In this document: one piece after another, positions 18,155 to 26,213 of the stretch
Layout: each line of letters begins with the position of its first letter
Position numbering within the stretch: the first letter of the stretch is position 1
Origin: Rhodovarius crocodyli
Lineage (GTDB): Bacteria > Pseudomonadota > Alphaproteobacteria > Acetobacterales > Acetobacteraceae
Assembly (NCBI GenBank): GCA_945901085.1
Contig: CAMDJV010000018.1
Location: 1-64,000, forward strand
DNA: 64,000 nucleotides
Reading direction: 5' to 3'
The notes under the pieces: generated by a model
The model's database searches: none
Seen by the model: only the letters and a program-made list of their open reading frames with translations
Told to the model about the DNA's origin: nothing
Position numbers and translations under genes: made by a program

Positions 18155-18321
18155 GGGGCGCTGGTGGTCCTTCAGGGAATCCGACTCTCAATTCATCATC
18201 TTAACCGTGTGGTTTGTCGTGATGATAGGTTCTTTCGCAGTGGATAACGGGGATCATACGGCCTGACCATTGACTGAGCGAAGAAATTCCCGCCAATCGG
18301 CATCAGACACAGGATATGCCC

Positions 18322-19293
18322 ATGCCAAGCCTCACCCGCCTTGCCATCCTCGATGATTACCAGGGCGCAGTGCTGCAGCGAGGACCATGGGAGCGGCTGG
18401 CGGGCCTGGAAAAGACCGTGTTTCGCGACACGATCACCGATCAAGACGCGCTCGTCGCGCGGCTGATGCCCTTCGATGCGATCCTGGCAATGCGCGAGCG
18501 CACCCCCTTCAACCGCGCCCTGATAGAGCGGCTGCCCAATCTCAAGCTCCTCATCACGACCGGCGAGCGCAATCGCGGCATCGACGCCGCCGCCTGCGCC
18601 GAGCGCGGCATCACCTTCTGCGGCACCTCGAGCTTTGGTGCGCCCACGGTGGATGTCACCTGGGGGTTGATTTTGAACACCATGCGCGGGCTGGCGGAGC
18701 AGCAGGCCAATCTGCGCGCCGGGCGCTGGCAGCAAATGCTGGGCGCTGGGCATCTGGGCCACACGGTGGAGGGCAAGGTGCTGGGCATTGTCGGCTTGGG
18801 CAAGCTCGGCTCCCGGGTCGCCCGGGTTGGCGCGGCTTTTGGCATGAGCGTGGTGGCATGGTCACAGAACCTCACCGATGAGGCCGCCGCCGCGGCCGGT
18901 GCCACCCGGGTCTCCAAGGCGGAATTGTTCCGCATGGCGGATGTGGTCTCGCTGCATCTCATTTTGTCCGATCGCTCACGCGGGATTGTCGGCGCGGCGG
19001 AACTGGCGGCGATGAAGCCCAGCGCGGTGATCGTGAACACCAGCCGCGGGCCATTGATCGATCAGCCGGCCCTGCTCGCCGCCCTGCATGAGGGCCGCAT
19101 CGCCGGGGCAGGGCTCGATGTCTTCGATGCGGAGCCGCTGCCGCCCCATCATCCGATCCTATCCGCCCCGCGCACCGTGCTGCTGCCGCATCTGGGCTAT
19201 GTGTCGGAGGAGAATTACCGGGCCTATTTCGAGACTGCTGTCGAGGTGATCGAAGCCTTCCAGGCCGGCAGCCCCATCCGCGTGATCAGCTGA
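18322..19293 (+). CDS. D-isomer-specific 2-hydroxyacid dehydrogenase family protein
   Basis: NAD(P)-dependent dehydrogenase of 2-hydroxy or 2-keto acids. The Rossmann motif GIVGLGKLG is at about residues 155-163; the catalytic Arg lies in LILSDRSRG, the Glu in LDVFDAEPL and the His in LLPHLGYV. ATG 18,322 has AGG at a suitable distance; ATG 18,316 is two codons upstream. The length (323) is normal. It is 12 bp before the alpha/beta hydrolase gene, so it probably starts an operon that reaches the allophanate hydrolase. The physiological substrate is unknown. Confidence 0.85.
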   Translation: MPSLTRLAILDDYQGAVLQRGPWERLAGLEKTVFRDTITDQDALVARLMPFDAILAMRERTPFNRALIERLPNLKLLITTGERNRGIDAAACAERGITFCGTSSFGAPTVDVTWGLILNTMRGLAEQQANLRAGRWQQMLGAGHLGHTVEGKVLGIVGLGKLGSRVARVGAAFGMSVVAWSQNLTDEAAAAAGATRVSKAELFRMADVVSLHLILSDRSRGIVGAAELAAMKPSAVIVNTSRGPLIDQPALLAALHEGRIAGAGLDVFDAEPLPPHHPILSAPRTVLLPHLGYVSEENYRAYFETAVEVIEAFQAGSPIRVIS

Positions 19294-19305
19294 GGGGATA
19301 GCGCC

Positions 19306-20112
19306 ATGGATTGGGCCACCGCATCGCAGAAACAGCGCGACCTAGCCTATAATAACAACACCGCGGTGCCCGATGCGGCGGCGCTGATCGCCGAGCGCGC
19401 CGCCGCCTCGGCCCTCATGGCACCGCCCCTGGCCGCCATGGCCTTTGGCGAGACTGAGCGCGAGGCCTGGGATCTGTGGCCAGCTTCGGACCCGGCGGCG
19501 CCGATTTTGGCCTTCATCCATGGCGGATACTGGCAGCGCAACCGGCGGCAGGATTTTTGGACCATGGCCGAGGGCGCGCTGGCCATGGGCTGGGGCTTTG
19601 CGGTGCATGGCTATTCACTCGCCCCTGAGGCCAGCCTCACGCAGATCACCTGGCAGGTGCATGCAGCGCTCGATTGGCTGAGCGCGCATGGCGGGCAGCA
19701 TGGCATGGGCGGGCCCATCGTGCTGAGCGGCTGGTCGGCCGGGGGCCATCTCACCGCCATGGGGGCCGAGCATCCGGCCGTGGCCGCGGGGCTCGCCATT
19801 TCGGGCATTTTCGAGCTGGGGCCAATCCGCGACACCTATCTCAATGAGAAGCTCGGCCTGACGGATGAGGAGATTCTGAGCCTCTCGCCCATTCGCCGCC
19901 CGGTGGTGCAGAAACCCATCGCCATTGCCTATGGCAGCGCGGAACTGCCGGAGCTTTGCCGGCAATCGCGCGATTTTCATGCCATGCGTGCGGCGGCGCA
20001 TGCGCCGGGGCCGCTGCTGCCGGTGGCCGCCGCCAATCACTTCACCATCCTCGAGGCGCTGCGCCGCCCCGGTGGCGCGCTGATGCGGGCAGCGGCCGAA
20101 TTGCTGCGATGA
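19306..20112 (+). CDS. Alpha/beta hydrolase, arylformamidase-like
   Basis: Serine hydrolase of 268 residues. The oxyanion motif HGGYW (72-76) is the variant typical of kynurenine formamidase-type enzymes; the nucleophile elbow is GWSAGG (Ser144) and a C-terminal His lies in AANHFTILEAL. An N-formyl or other amide substrate is therefore more likely than a simple ester, but this is inference. AGGGG precedes the ATG. Its last bases overlap the start of the allophanate hydrolase gene by 4 bp, which ties it to nitrogen-compound degradation. Confidence 0.82.
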   Translation: MDWATASQKQRDLAYNNNTAVPDAAALIAERAAASALMAPPLAAMAFGETEREAWDLWPASDPAAPILAFIHGGYWQRNRRQDFWTMAEGALAMGWGFAVHGYSLAPEASLTQITWQVHAALDWLSAHGGQHGMGGPIVLSGWSAGGHLTAMGAEHPAVAAGLAISGIFELGPIRDTYLNEKLGLTDEEILSLSPIRRPVVQKPIAIAYGSAELPELCRQSRDFHAMRAAAHAPGPLLPVAAANHFTILEALRRPGGALMRAAAELLR

Positions 20113-21845
20113 GCTGGCGGGATTTTGCCGGGCTGCGGGCGCATTACGCGGCCGGGGCTTCGCCGATGAAGGTGGCCGAGGAGGTGCTGGAGCGCATCGC
20201 CGCCTTTGCCGACCCTGCACTCTTCATCACCCAGGTGGCGCCCGATGCGCTGCGCGCCCGGGCCGGAGCCCTGACGGCGGAGGGGCCCTGCGGCCGGCCG
20301 CTCTGGGGCATTCCCTTCGTGGTGAAGGACAATATCGACTGTGCCGGCCTGCCCACCACCGCCGGCTGCCCCGATGCCGCTGTCATGCCAGCCGAGGATG
20401 CACCGGTGGTGCAGCGGCTTCTCGCCGCGGGGGCGCTGCTGGTTGGCAAGGTCAATCTCGACCAATTCGCCACCGGCCTGGTGGGGGTGCGCAGCCCGCA
20501 TGGCACGCCGCGCAATGCGATTATGCCTGATTATGTTCCGGGTGGCTCCTCCAGCGGCTCGGCCACCGCTGTGGCCGCCGGCATCGCCGCCTTCTCCCTG
20601 GGCACCGATACTGCGGGCAGTGGCCGCATTCCGGCCGCGGCGCAGGAGCTGGTGGGGCTCAAGCCCAGCCTGGGCCTGCTGCCCACACGCGGCGTGGTGC
20701 CGGCCTGCCGCAGCCTCGATTGCGTGAGCATATTTGCCCATGGCGTGGCGGATGCGACCGAGGTGCTGCAACTCGCCGCCGGCCCGGACGCGGCAGACCC
20801 CTATTCCCGCCCAGCACCGGCGCATTGGCGGGCATTGGGCGCCCCTGCCCCTTCCTGCCGAATCGCGGTGCCGCTGGCCGAACAGCTCAGCTTCGACACC
20901 GCCGATGACGCGGCCCGCTTTGCAGCAGCGATCGACACCTGCGCCGCGGCGGGTGCCACGATCATCCGGGTGGATATCGCACCGCTTTTGGCCGTGGCCC
21001 GCCGGCTTTACGAGGGCGCCTGGGTGGCCGAGCGCACTGAGGCCATCCGCGCGCGGGTGGAGCATGCACCCCAGACGCTGCACCCCATCACCCGCAGCAT
21101 TCTGCAAGGCGGTCTCAACAAGCTGACCGTGGATGCCTTTGCCGATTTCCATGCCGCAGCCCAGGCGCGGCTGCATGCGGGGGGGATTTTCACCCAGGCT
21201 GATGCCCTGCTGCTGCCCACCCATCCGGGCCTGCCCAGCCTGGCCGATTTGCAGGCTGAGCCCATCGCCGCCAATTCGCGCCTGGGCACCTATACGAATT
21301 TCGTCAATCTCTGCGACCTCGCCGCTCTGGCGCTGCCCAATGGCCGGCGCGGCGATGGCGTGCCCTGCGGCATCACCCTGGTGGGAGCGGCCTTTTCCGA
21401 GGCCCGCCTGGCCGCGCTGGGTGCGGCTTTCATGGGCGAGGCGCTGCCGCAGCCCGTGATCGGCGCCGAGGAGATCGCGCTGTTCTGCATTGGTGCGCAT
21501 ATGTCGGGGCTGGGGCTGAACCACCAGGTGCTGCGCCATGGCGGGCGCTTCATCGCCGAGGGGCGGACCACCGAGGAATATCGCCTATTCGATATGGGGC
21601 CACGGCCGGGCATGCTGCGGGTGGCCGAGGGGGGTGTGGCCATTCTGGGTGAGGTCTGGGCCATTCCAGCGGCCTCGCTCGGCCCCTTCCTGGCGGAGAT
21701 TCCACCGCCACTGGGCTTTACCCGGGTGCGGCTGGCGGATGGCTCCGCGCCGCTCGGCTTCATCGCCGAACCCGCAGGGCTGGCAGGCTTGCCTGACATT
21801 TCGGCACGCGGCGGCTGGCGGGCACATTTGGCGGCCAAAACCTAG
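20109..21845 (+). CDS. atzF: Allophanate hydrolase, AtzF type
   Basis: Hydrolyses allophanate to ammonia and CO2. Residues 1 to about 440 form an amidase-signature domain with Lys73 (VVKDNID), cis-Ser in GGSSSG (145-150) and nucleophile Ser171 in TDTAGSGRIPA. A C-terminal domain of about 130 residues (GAHMSGLGLNHQVLRHGG onward) matches the extra domain of AtzF/DUR1,2-type allophanate hydrolases. ATG 20,109 overlaps the upstream stop; the longer frame upstream is a shadow. No urea carboxylase is adjacent, so allophanate may come from another route, for instance biuret-type compounds handled by the nearby AtzG/AtzE-like genes. Confidence 0.9.
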   Translation: MSWRDFAGLRAHYAAGASPMKVAEEVLERIAAFADPALFITQVAPDALRARAGALTAEGPCGRPLWGIPFVVKDNIDCAGLPTTAGCPDAAVMPAEDAPVVQRLLAAGALLVGKVNLDQFATGLVGVRSPHGTPRNAIMPDYVPGGSSSGSATAVAAGIAAFSLGTDTAGSGRIPAAAQELVGLKPSLGLLPTRGVVPACRSLDCVSIFAHGVADATEVLQLAAGPDAADPYSRPAPAHWRALGAPAPSCRIAVPLAEQLSFDTADDAARFAAAIDTCAAAGATIIRVDIAPLLAVARRLYEGAWVAERTEAIRARVEHAPQTLHPITRSILQGGLNKLTVDAFADFHAAAQARLHAGGIFTQADALLLPTHPGLPSLADLQAEPIAANSRLGTYTNFVNLCDLAALALPNGRRGDGVPCGITLVGAAFSEARLAALGAAFMGEALPQPVIGAEEIALFCIGAHMSGLGLNHQVLRHGGRFIAEGRTTEEYRLFDMGPRPGMLRVAEGGVAILGEVWAIPAASLGPFLAEIPPPLGFTRVRLADGSAPLGFIAEPAGLAGLPDISARGGWRAHLAAKT

Positions 21846-21884
21846 GGCTAACCATCCAACAGGCTGCGGAAGAACGAAAAGCGC

Positions 21885-21968
21885 GGGGAAACAAGATCGA
21901 GGGGCTTTGCCCCTTGAGCACCCCAGCAGGAAACTTAGTTTATACACCTTCGTTTTATTATTGATTTT
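21885..21968 (+). repeat. 84-bp inverted repeat, left copy
   Basis: This block matches, as reverse complement, 26,110-26,194 with only a handful of differences. It has a hairpin CGAGGGGC (21,898-21,905) / GCCCCTTG (21,909-21,916) with loop TTT, then GAGCACCCCAGCAGGAAAC, and ends in AT-rich sequence. It lies between the allophanate hydrolase stop and the AtzH-like gene. Confidence 0.85.
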
Positions 21969-22051
21969 GTTCATTTTTCTGGTGGGAGGGGTTAGCCTGC
22001 TAAAGCCCCGAGGTTTGGTCGGACCAGATGCCGCGCATAAGGAGATTGCTG

Positions 22052-22426
22052 ATGGAAGTGAACAACCCCGAAGCCCTGGCCGGGCTGACTGACGCCTTCA
22101 ACCGCTATGAGGTGGCACTCAACACCAATGACGTCGCGGTGCTGGACGAGATTTTTAAGGTGGCGCCGGAGACGGTGCGTTATGGGATCAACGAGCATCT
22201 CTATGGCCATGCCGAGATCGCGGCTTTCCGTGCCGCCCGTCCAGCCCAGGCTGAGCGGGCGCTGACCCGCACCATCATCACCACCTATGGGCCGGACCAT
22301 GGCATTGCCTGGACCGAATTCACCCGCCCGGGCCTGACACGGGTGGGGCGGCAGACCCAGTCCTGGGTGCGCTTCCCCGGCGAAGGCTGGCGGGTGGTTG
22401 CAGCGCATGTGAGCCTCGCGGGCTGA
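22052..22426 (+). CDS. AtzH/HpxZ-like protein (DUF3225, SnoaL/NTF2 fold)
   Basis: The 124-residue protein belongs to the family of AtzH (decarboxylating hydrolase acting on 1,3-dicarboxyurea in cyanuric acid breakdown) and HpxZ (oxalurate pathway). Family features are VNNPEALAGLTDAFNRYE, TVRYGINEHLYGHAEIAAF and the C-terminal RVGRQTQSWVRF and GWRVVAAHVSL. AAGGAG at 22,039-22,044 fixes ATG 22,052. The neighbouring allophanate hydrolase and the AtzG/AtzE-like pair beyond the IS strengthen a ureide or carboxyurea role. The exact substrate is not proven. Confidence 0.85.
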   Translation: MEVNNPEALAGLTDAFNRYEVALNTNDVAVLDEIFKVAPETVRYGINEHLYGHAEIAAFRAARPAQAERALTRTIITTYGPDHGIAWTEFTRPGLTRVGRQTQSWVRFPGEGWRVVAAHVSLAG

Positions 22427-22489
22427 GTTTCGCCCTCTGAGGGGCCGGGCTGGCAAGCGCCTGCCGGGCGTGACACCCTCTTTGCCATT

Positions 22490-23854
22490 ATGATGAATGA
22501 CCTGATGCAGGCGGTGGGCCTGCCGACCAGCTTGGCCGCCATGGCTCGCCTGACGGGGGAGGCGCCGGTGTTGCGCTCCTCCTTCAGGGTGGATGCGGCG
22601 GCCCAGGCCTCCATCGCCGCCAGCGGGCTGGCCGCGGCGGCACTGCATGCTGCCCGGGGGGCAGGGCTGCAGACCGTGGCCGTGGATATGCGCCATGCCG
22701 CGGTGGAATTCCGCAGCGAGCGGCATCTTCGCCTGAACGGCGGTGAGGCTCATGAATCATGGGACTCCATCGCCGGCCTCTACCCCACGGCTGATGGCTT
22801 TGTGCGGCTGCATACCAATTTTCCCCATCATCGGGCGGGTATTCTGGCGCTTCTGGCCTGCGCGCCAACGCGCGAGGCGGTGGCGGGCGAATTGCTCACC
22901 CGCCGCAGCCTGGCATTTGAAACCGAGGCCACAGCGGCAGGGCTTTGCGTCTCCGCCCTGCGCAGCCATGCGCAATGGCTGGCGCATCCGCAAAGCGATG
23001 CCCTGGCGGCCCAGCCGCTTGTCACCATCGAGCGCATTGGCGAGGCGCCGAAAACCCCGCTGCCCGCCGCCGCCGCACGCCCGCTGCAGGGCTTGCGGGT
23101 GCTCGATCTCACCCGGGTGATTGCCGGCCCGGTGGCCGGGCGCACCCTGGCGGCGCATGGTGCCGATGTGCTGCATATCACCGCGCCGCATCTGCCCAGC
23201 ATTCCAGCACTGGTGATGGATACCGGGCGCGGCAAGCGCAATGCGGCCCTGGATTTGCGGCAGGATGGGGCGCGCTTCGCCGAATTGCTCACCGGCGCCG
23301 ATGCCATGCTGCGCAGCTATCGCGAGGGCGCGCTGGCCTCCCTCGGCTTCTCGGATGAGCGCATGGCGGAACTGCGCCCGGGCATCATCATTGGCCATCT
23401 CTCGGCCTATGGCGTGATGGGGCCATGGGGCGGCAAGCGTGGCTTTGACAGCCTGACCCAGACCGCAACGGGCATGAATGCCGATGAGGCCGCCGCCGCT
23501 GGCGATGCCCTGCCACGGGTTCTGCCCTGCCAGGCGCTGGACCATGCGAGCGGCTATCTTCTGGCCACCGGGGTGATGGCGGCGATGATCCGTCGGGCGG
23601 AGGAGGGCGGCTCCTGGCGGGTGAGGGTCTCACTGGCGCGCACGGGGATTTGGATTCGCAGCCTGGGCCGGATGGCGGATGGGTTTTCCGTTATTGAGCC
23701 CAGCCAGGAGAATATTGCCGATCTTCTGGAAACCCATGCCAGCGACTTTGGCGAAATGACCGCCGTGCGCCATGCCGCCTTGCTGCAGGAGACGCCCGCG
23801 ATGGAGGGCCCGGCCATGAAACTGGGCAGCAGCCCGGCGACGTGGCTGGGCTGA
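22490..23854 (+). CDS. CaiB/BaiF family (class III) CoA-transferase
   Basis: Formyl-CoA-transferase-type protein of 454 residues. The family core LQGLRVLDLTRVIAGPVAGRTLAAHGADV begins only at about residue 200; before it is a region of about 190 residues typical of one CaiB subgroup that carries a second, degenerate transferase-like part. GFDSLTQTATGM and QALDHASGYLLATG follow. The usual catalytic Asp region is not clearly identified. It ends just before AT-rich DNA and the IS1595 element. Its link with the urea-type genes is positional only. Confidence 0.78.
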   Translation: MMNDLMQAVGLPTSLAAMARLTGEAPVLRSSFRVDAAAQASIAASGLAAAALHAARGAGLQTVAVDMRHAAVEFRSERHLRLNGGEAHESWDSIAGLYPTADGFVRLHTNFPHHRAGILALLACAPTREAVAGELLTRRSLAFETEATAAGLCVSALRSHAQWLAHPQSDALAAQPLVTIERIGEAPKTPLPAAAARPLQGLRVLDLTRVIAGPVAGRTLAAHGADVLHITAPHLPSIPALVMDTGRGKRNAALDLRQDGARFAELLTGADAMLRSYREGALASLGFSDERMAELRPGIIIGHLSAYGVMGPWGGKRGFDSLTQTATGMNADEAAAAGDALPRVLPCQALDHASGYLLATGVMAAMIRRAEEGGSWRVRVSLARTGIWIRSLGRMADGFSVIEPSQENIADLLETHASDFGEMTAVRHAALLQETPAMEGPAMKLGSSPATWLG

Positions 23855-23861
23855 TGGCAGA

Positions 23862-23886
23862 GGAAACAGCGAAAGGGCTTCGCCCC
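23862..23886 (+). repeat. Short partial copy of the 84-bp repeat family
   Basis: The stretch GGAAACAGCG...GGGCTTCGCCCC, right after the CoA-transferase stop, resembles the hairpin part of the repeats at 21,885 and 26,110 (same orientation as the left copy). It is too short to be sure of common origin. Confidence 0.35.
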
Positions 23887-24033
23887 ATAGGCGCTATCCC
23901 ACCAGGGTCGACATATATATCGGATCACTTGCCGGATCTCTGACATTTTTGAAACCCTGCTCCGTTGGCAAGGGCGCACCACACAGGCCTTAATATTATA
24001 ATCACACAATAAAATGATCTAATTAAAAAATAA

Positions 24034-24057
24034 TGCGCTGTTCCACTTGGGTGTGGA
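24034..24057 (+). repeat. IS1595 left terminal inverted repeat
   Basis: TGCGCTGTTC, a variable base, ACTT, two variable bases, GTGTGGA. Preceded by the target repeat AAAAATAA at 24,026-24,033. Confidence 0.9.
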
Positions 24058-24116
24058 AACAGCAAAACCGGGCATAATTCGGTTGACGGAATAGAACTCC
24101 ATGAGACACTATACTC

Positions 24117-25127
24117 ATGGAACTTCAACAACTTAACGCCATTAAAAGCGAGATTAGGACGCTCGGTCCCGAACAGGTTCTCGATCTCGAAGCCATCATC
24201 CAGACCGTAATCTCCGAACAGATCGCCGCAATCTCACTGGTGCGCCGCACCCAATCGGTCATTCAGTCAAAAACTTGCCCGCATTGCCGCGGCACCGATG
24301 TCGTTCTGCACGGCAAAGACAAGAACCTCCGTCAACGGTTCCGGTGCCGGGCGCAAGAGTGCCGTCGCACCTTCAACATCCTGACCGGCACGCCAATGGC
24401 GCGAGCGCGTAAGCCCGAAAAATGGGGCCGATATCTCCAATATATGACGGACCACCTCTCGGTGCGCCGAATCATCGAGGCGGGTATCGGGGTAAACCAC
24501 ACGACTGTCTGGCGTTGGCGTCACAGGTTTCTCAAGGCCGCTGCGAACGACAACACGCCCCTCCTCTCGGGCGTCATTGAGGCCGACGAGACATTCTTCG
24601 TCAGGTCGTTCAAGGGAAGCCGGGGATGGGTGAAGGGTAAGGCACCCGAGCATCGCGCGGCTCGTCCTTTGGGATGGGGCGCGACGAAGCGTGGACTGTC
24701 CAACGAACAGGTTCCCGTGTTGACGGCGCTCGACAACGCGGGAGGCATCTACGAGGCGATCCTGCCTTCCCTGACCGCCATTGAGGCGGCTCTGGAAGGC
24801 AGAATTGCGGGTGGCTCAGTGGTCTGTTCTGACGGTGCAAAGGCATATGTGAAGGCCGCTGTAGCGGCTGGCGCCGAGCACCGTCGCATCGTAGTGCCGA
24901 CCATCATCTCTCATGCGGTGAAGGCGAACCCGGTGCCGACTAAGCGGCGCCAGAAGGGCCGTCTCGGCCTTGGACGGGTCAATGCCCATCACGGCCAGAT
25001 CAAAGTGCTGGTGAATGGCCGTTGCCGTGGCGTCTCGACGCGATATCTCGGGAACTACCTTGGGTGGCATCGGGCGATGGTGAAGGGCACAGCGGGGAAG
25101 GCGTTGCTCGACTGCGCGCTTAGATAG
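24117..25127 (+). CDS. IS1595-family transposase
   Basis: The 336-residue DDE transposase has an N-terminal zinc ribbon (Cys54, Cys57, Cys77, Cys82), a helix-turn-helix-like region around residues 112-138, and catalytic motifs in VIEADETFF (Asp157), VCSDGAKAY (Asp239) and RVNAHHGQIK (about residues 288-296). Length and zinc ribbon fit the ISNwi1-like branch of the IS1595 family, though the subgroup is inferred. All motifs are intact, so the protein is probably active. Its end overlaps, by 8 bp, the convergent unknown gene. Confidence 0.93.
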   Translation: MELQQLNAIKSEIRTLGPEQVLDLEAIIQTVISEQIAAISLVRRTQSVIQSKTCPHCRGTDVVLHGKDKNLRQRFRCRAQECRRTFNILTGTPMARARKPEKWGRYLQYMTDHLSVRRIIEAGIGVNHTTVWRWRHRFLKAAANDNTPLLSGVIEADETFFVRSFKGSRGWVKGKAPEHRAARPLGWGATKRGLSNEQVPVLTALDNAGGIYEAILPSLTAIEAALEGRIAGGSVVCSDGAKAYVKAAVAAGAEHRRIVVPTIISHAVKANPVPTKRRQKGRLGLGRVNAHHGQIKVLVNGRCRGVSTRYLGNYLGWHRAMVKGTAGKALLDCALR

Positions 25128-25653
25128 ACGTAAAACTCTGCCAATTTTTGAAGAACACTGTCCCGTCAATCAGATATTCCAGCTTCGGATTCGGCGTCGT
25201 CCTACCAAGCCAGTATCGGTAGGCAGCAGACCTCAGTGTGCCGTAAGCTCCTGCATTAGTATAAAAATCGGCATCACCCTGAAAGACGTTAGAATCCTCT
25301 TGGATGATAATTGGCTCTGGCTCCTGTCCTTGGAAGCTGCCCCAAGACTTCTGAGCCGCCAAAGCCTCTTCGTGTGAACAAAATGCGAAAAAGCAAGAAT
25401 TTCGGGAAGGCGCGTCGGGTTTTACTTCCTTTCTGATGGCTTCGAAAATATCAATTTTATCAGCGTGACTCATCCAGCCGACGCCGGTAAATCCGCCATT
25501 ACCATCGCGAATAAGATCGAAGCGATTCCGGCTGCTGATCGTCCAGCAGTTAAGTTGCCCCGGCATCCGCGCCGAAACTGACTTATAAAATCCTCCGTTC
25601 CGGCGCGCTTGGTCGAGAACGCACGCGTCTGCAAAATGCCACGCTTCGATCAT
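25120..25653 (-). CDS. Unknown protein, IS1595 passenger gene 1
   Basis: A 177-residue protein I do not recognise. It has no signal peptide or membrane helix and is rich in aromatic residues (for example GAYGTLRSAAYRYWLG and DGTVFFKNWQSF near the C terminus). GC is well below the host average. It lies wholly inside the IS1595 terminal repeats, on the strand opposite the transposase, so it moves with the element. It might be an accessory, regulatory or toxin-like protein, but nothing in the sequence decides this. Confidence 0.65.
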   Translation of the reverse strand: MIEAWHFADACVLDQARRNGGFYKSVSARMPGQLNCWTISSRNRFDLIRDGNGGFTGVGWMSHADKIDIFEAIRKEVKPDAPSRNSCFFAFCSHEEALAAQKSWGSFQGQEPEPIIIQEDSNVFQGDADFYTNAGAYGTLRSAAYRYWLGRTTPNPKLEYLIDGTVFFKNWQSFTSI

Positions 25654-25686
25654 ATGACCACCAAATCGTAGATACTAAATACGTTC

Positions 25687-25845
25687 ATGATGACACCGGA
25701 AGAAGTTGAGAGTTATCTCTCAGCAGATCGCGCGAAACTCCGGAAGGCTTTCTATGAGTCAATCGCTAGGGCTTGGGTAACATTGCGCGAATCTGCTCAA
25801 GATGAGTGCGCAAGGCTTCCCCCACGCGCTTCCGAAAGTCCTTAG
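25687..25845 (+). CDS. Possible small protein (52 residues) inside the IS
   Basis: An open frame beginning MMTPEEVESYLSADRAKLRK and ending at TAG 25,843-25,845. The first 35 residues look protein-like (helical, charged), but the last part overlaps the opposite-strand gene at 25,766-26,053. It could be a truncated remnant or chance. There is no clear ribosome-binding site. Confidence 0.25.
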   Translation: MMTPEEVESYLSADRAKLRKAFYESIARAWVTLRESAQDECARLPPRASESP

Positions 25846-26053
25846 CATCCTCATGTTCGGCATCGACTTCCGCTAAAACAGATAGCTGCTGAACGAGGTT
25901 CTCAAACGCGGTTAACTGCTGCGGCGTAACAATGCTGGAAGCGATGGCCACGTCTATCAGCACCCTAAGAGCCCCGAGTTCGGCCTCCATATCTATGACG
26001 GCTTTTACGAATCGAGGATCGGTTGGTGCCATGGTGCTAGGGTCGCGATTCAT
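25766..26053 (-). CDS. Unknown small helical protein, IS1595 passenger gene 2
   Basis: A 95-residue protein with heptad-like spacing (MEAELGALRVLIDVAIAS, LVQQLSVLAEVD), probably all-helical or coiled coil and soluble. It matches no family I know. It begins about 20 bp inside the right terminal repeat and reads toward passenger gene 1, so the two may form one transcript with 112 bp between them. Confidence 0.55.
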   Translation of the reverse strand: MNRDPSTMAPTDPRFVKAVIDMEAELGALRVLIDVAIASSIVTPQQLTAFENLVQQLSVLAEVDAEHEDAKDFRKRVGEALRTHLEQIRAMLPKP

Positions 26054-26071
26054 TCCGATGACGTCAAGCTA

Positions 26072-26095
26072 TCCACACTTAAGTCGAACAGCGCA
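26072..26095 (-). repeat. IS1595 right terminal inverted repeat
   Basis: Reverse complement begins TGCGCTGTTCGACTT and matches the left end at 21 of 24 positions. Followed by the target repeat AAAAATAA at 26,096-26,103. Confidence 0.9.
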
Positions 26096-26109
26096 AAAAA
26101 TAATATCCA

Positions 26110-26194
26110 AAAATCAATTATTAAACGAAGGTGCAGGAAACTAAGTTTCCTGCTGGGGTGCTCGAGGGGCAAAGCCCCTCGATCTTGCTTCCCC
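26110..26194 (-). repeat. 84-bp inverted repeat, right copy, with two strong hairpins
   Basis: Reverse-complement copy of 21,885-21,968. It holds a 21-base palindrome (arms GCAGGAAACT 26,133-26,142 and AGTTTCCTGC 26,144-26,153) and a 9-bp stem (26,162-26,170 / 26,174-26,182, loop AAA). It lies downstream of the psiF-like gene and could end its transcript, though no T-run follows. Confidence 0.85.
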
Positions 26195-26213
26195 TAGCCT
26201 TTTTTCAGATGTT

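Larger units (their letters stand above)
24034..26095 (+). mobile_element. Complete IS1595-family insertion sequence with passenger genes, 2,062 bp
   Basis: The element is bounded by 24-bp terminal inverted repeats (24,034-24,057 and 26,072-26,095; 21 of 24 positions match, both beginning TGCGCTGTTC). Directly outside lie identical 8-bp repeats AAAAATAA (24,026-24,033 and 26,096-26,103), the target-site duplication length known for IS1595. Inside are the transposase (24,117-25,127), and two opposite-strand genes of unknown function (25,120-25,653 and 25,766-26,053). The right half has clearly lower GC than the host (about 42% in a counted sample, 25,261-25,320). Intact ends, target repeats and transposase suggest a recent insertion. 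Confidence 0.92.

Noticed and set aside
20037-21539. 500-residue minus-strand frame under the allophanate hydrolase
   Set aside because: Antisense to a protein with a full amidase triad; no domain visible in the minus-strand product.
24083-24115. TTGACG and TATACT before the transposase as a promoter
   Set aside because: They are 21 bp apart and TATACT ends one base before the ATG, so the pair cannot be a normal promoter for this start.
21885-26194. The 84-bp inverted repeats as ends of a composite transposon
   Set aside because: They lie outside the well-defined IS1595 terminal repeats and target duplication, and no second transposase or target duplication flanks them; kept only as an inverted repeat pair.
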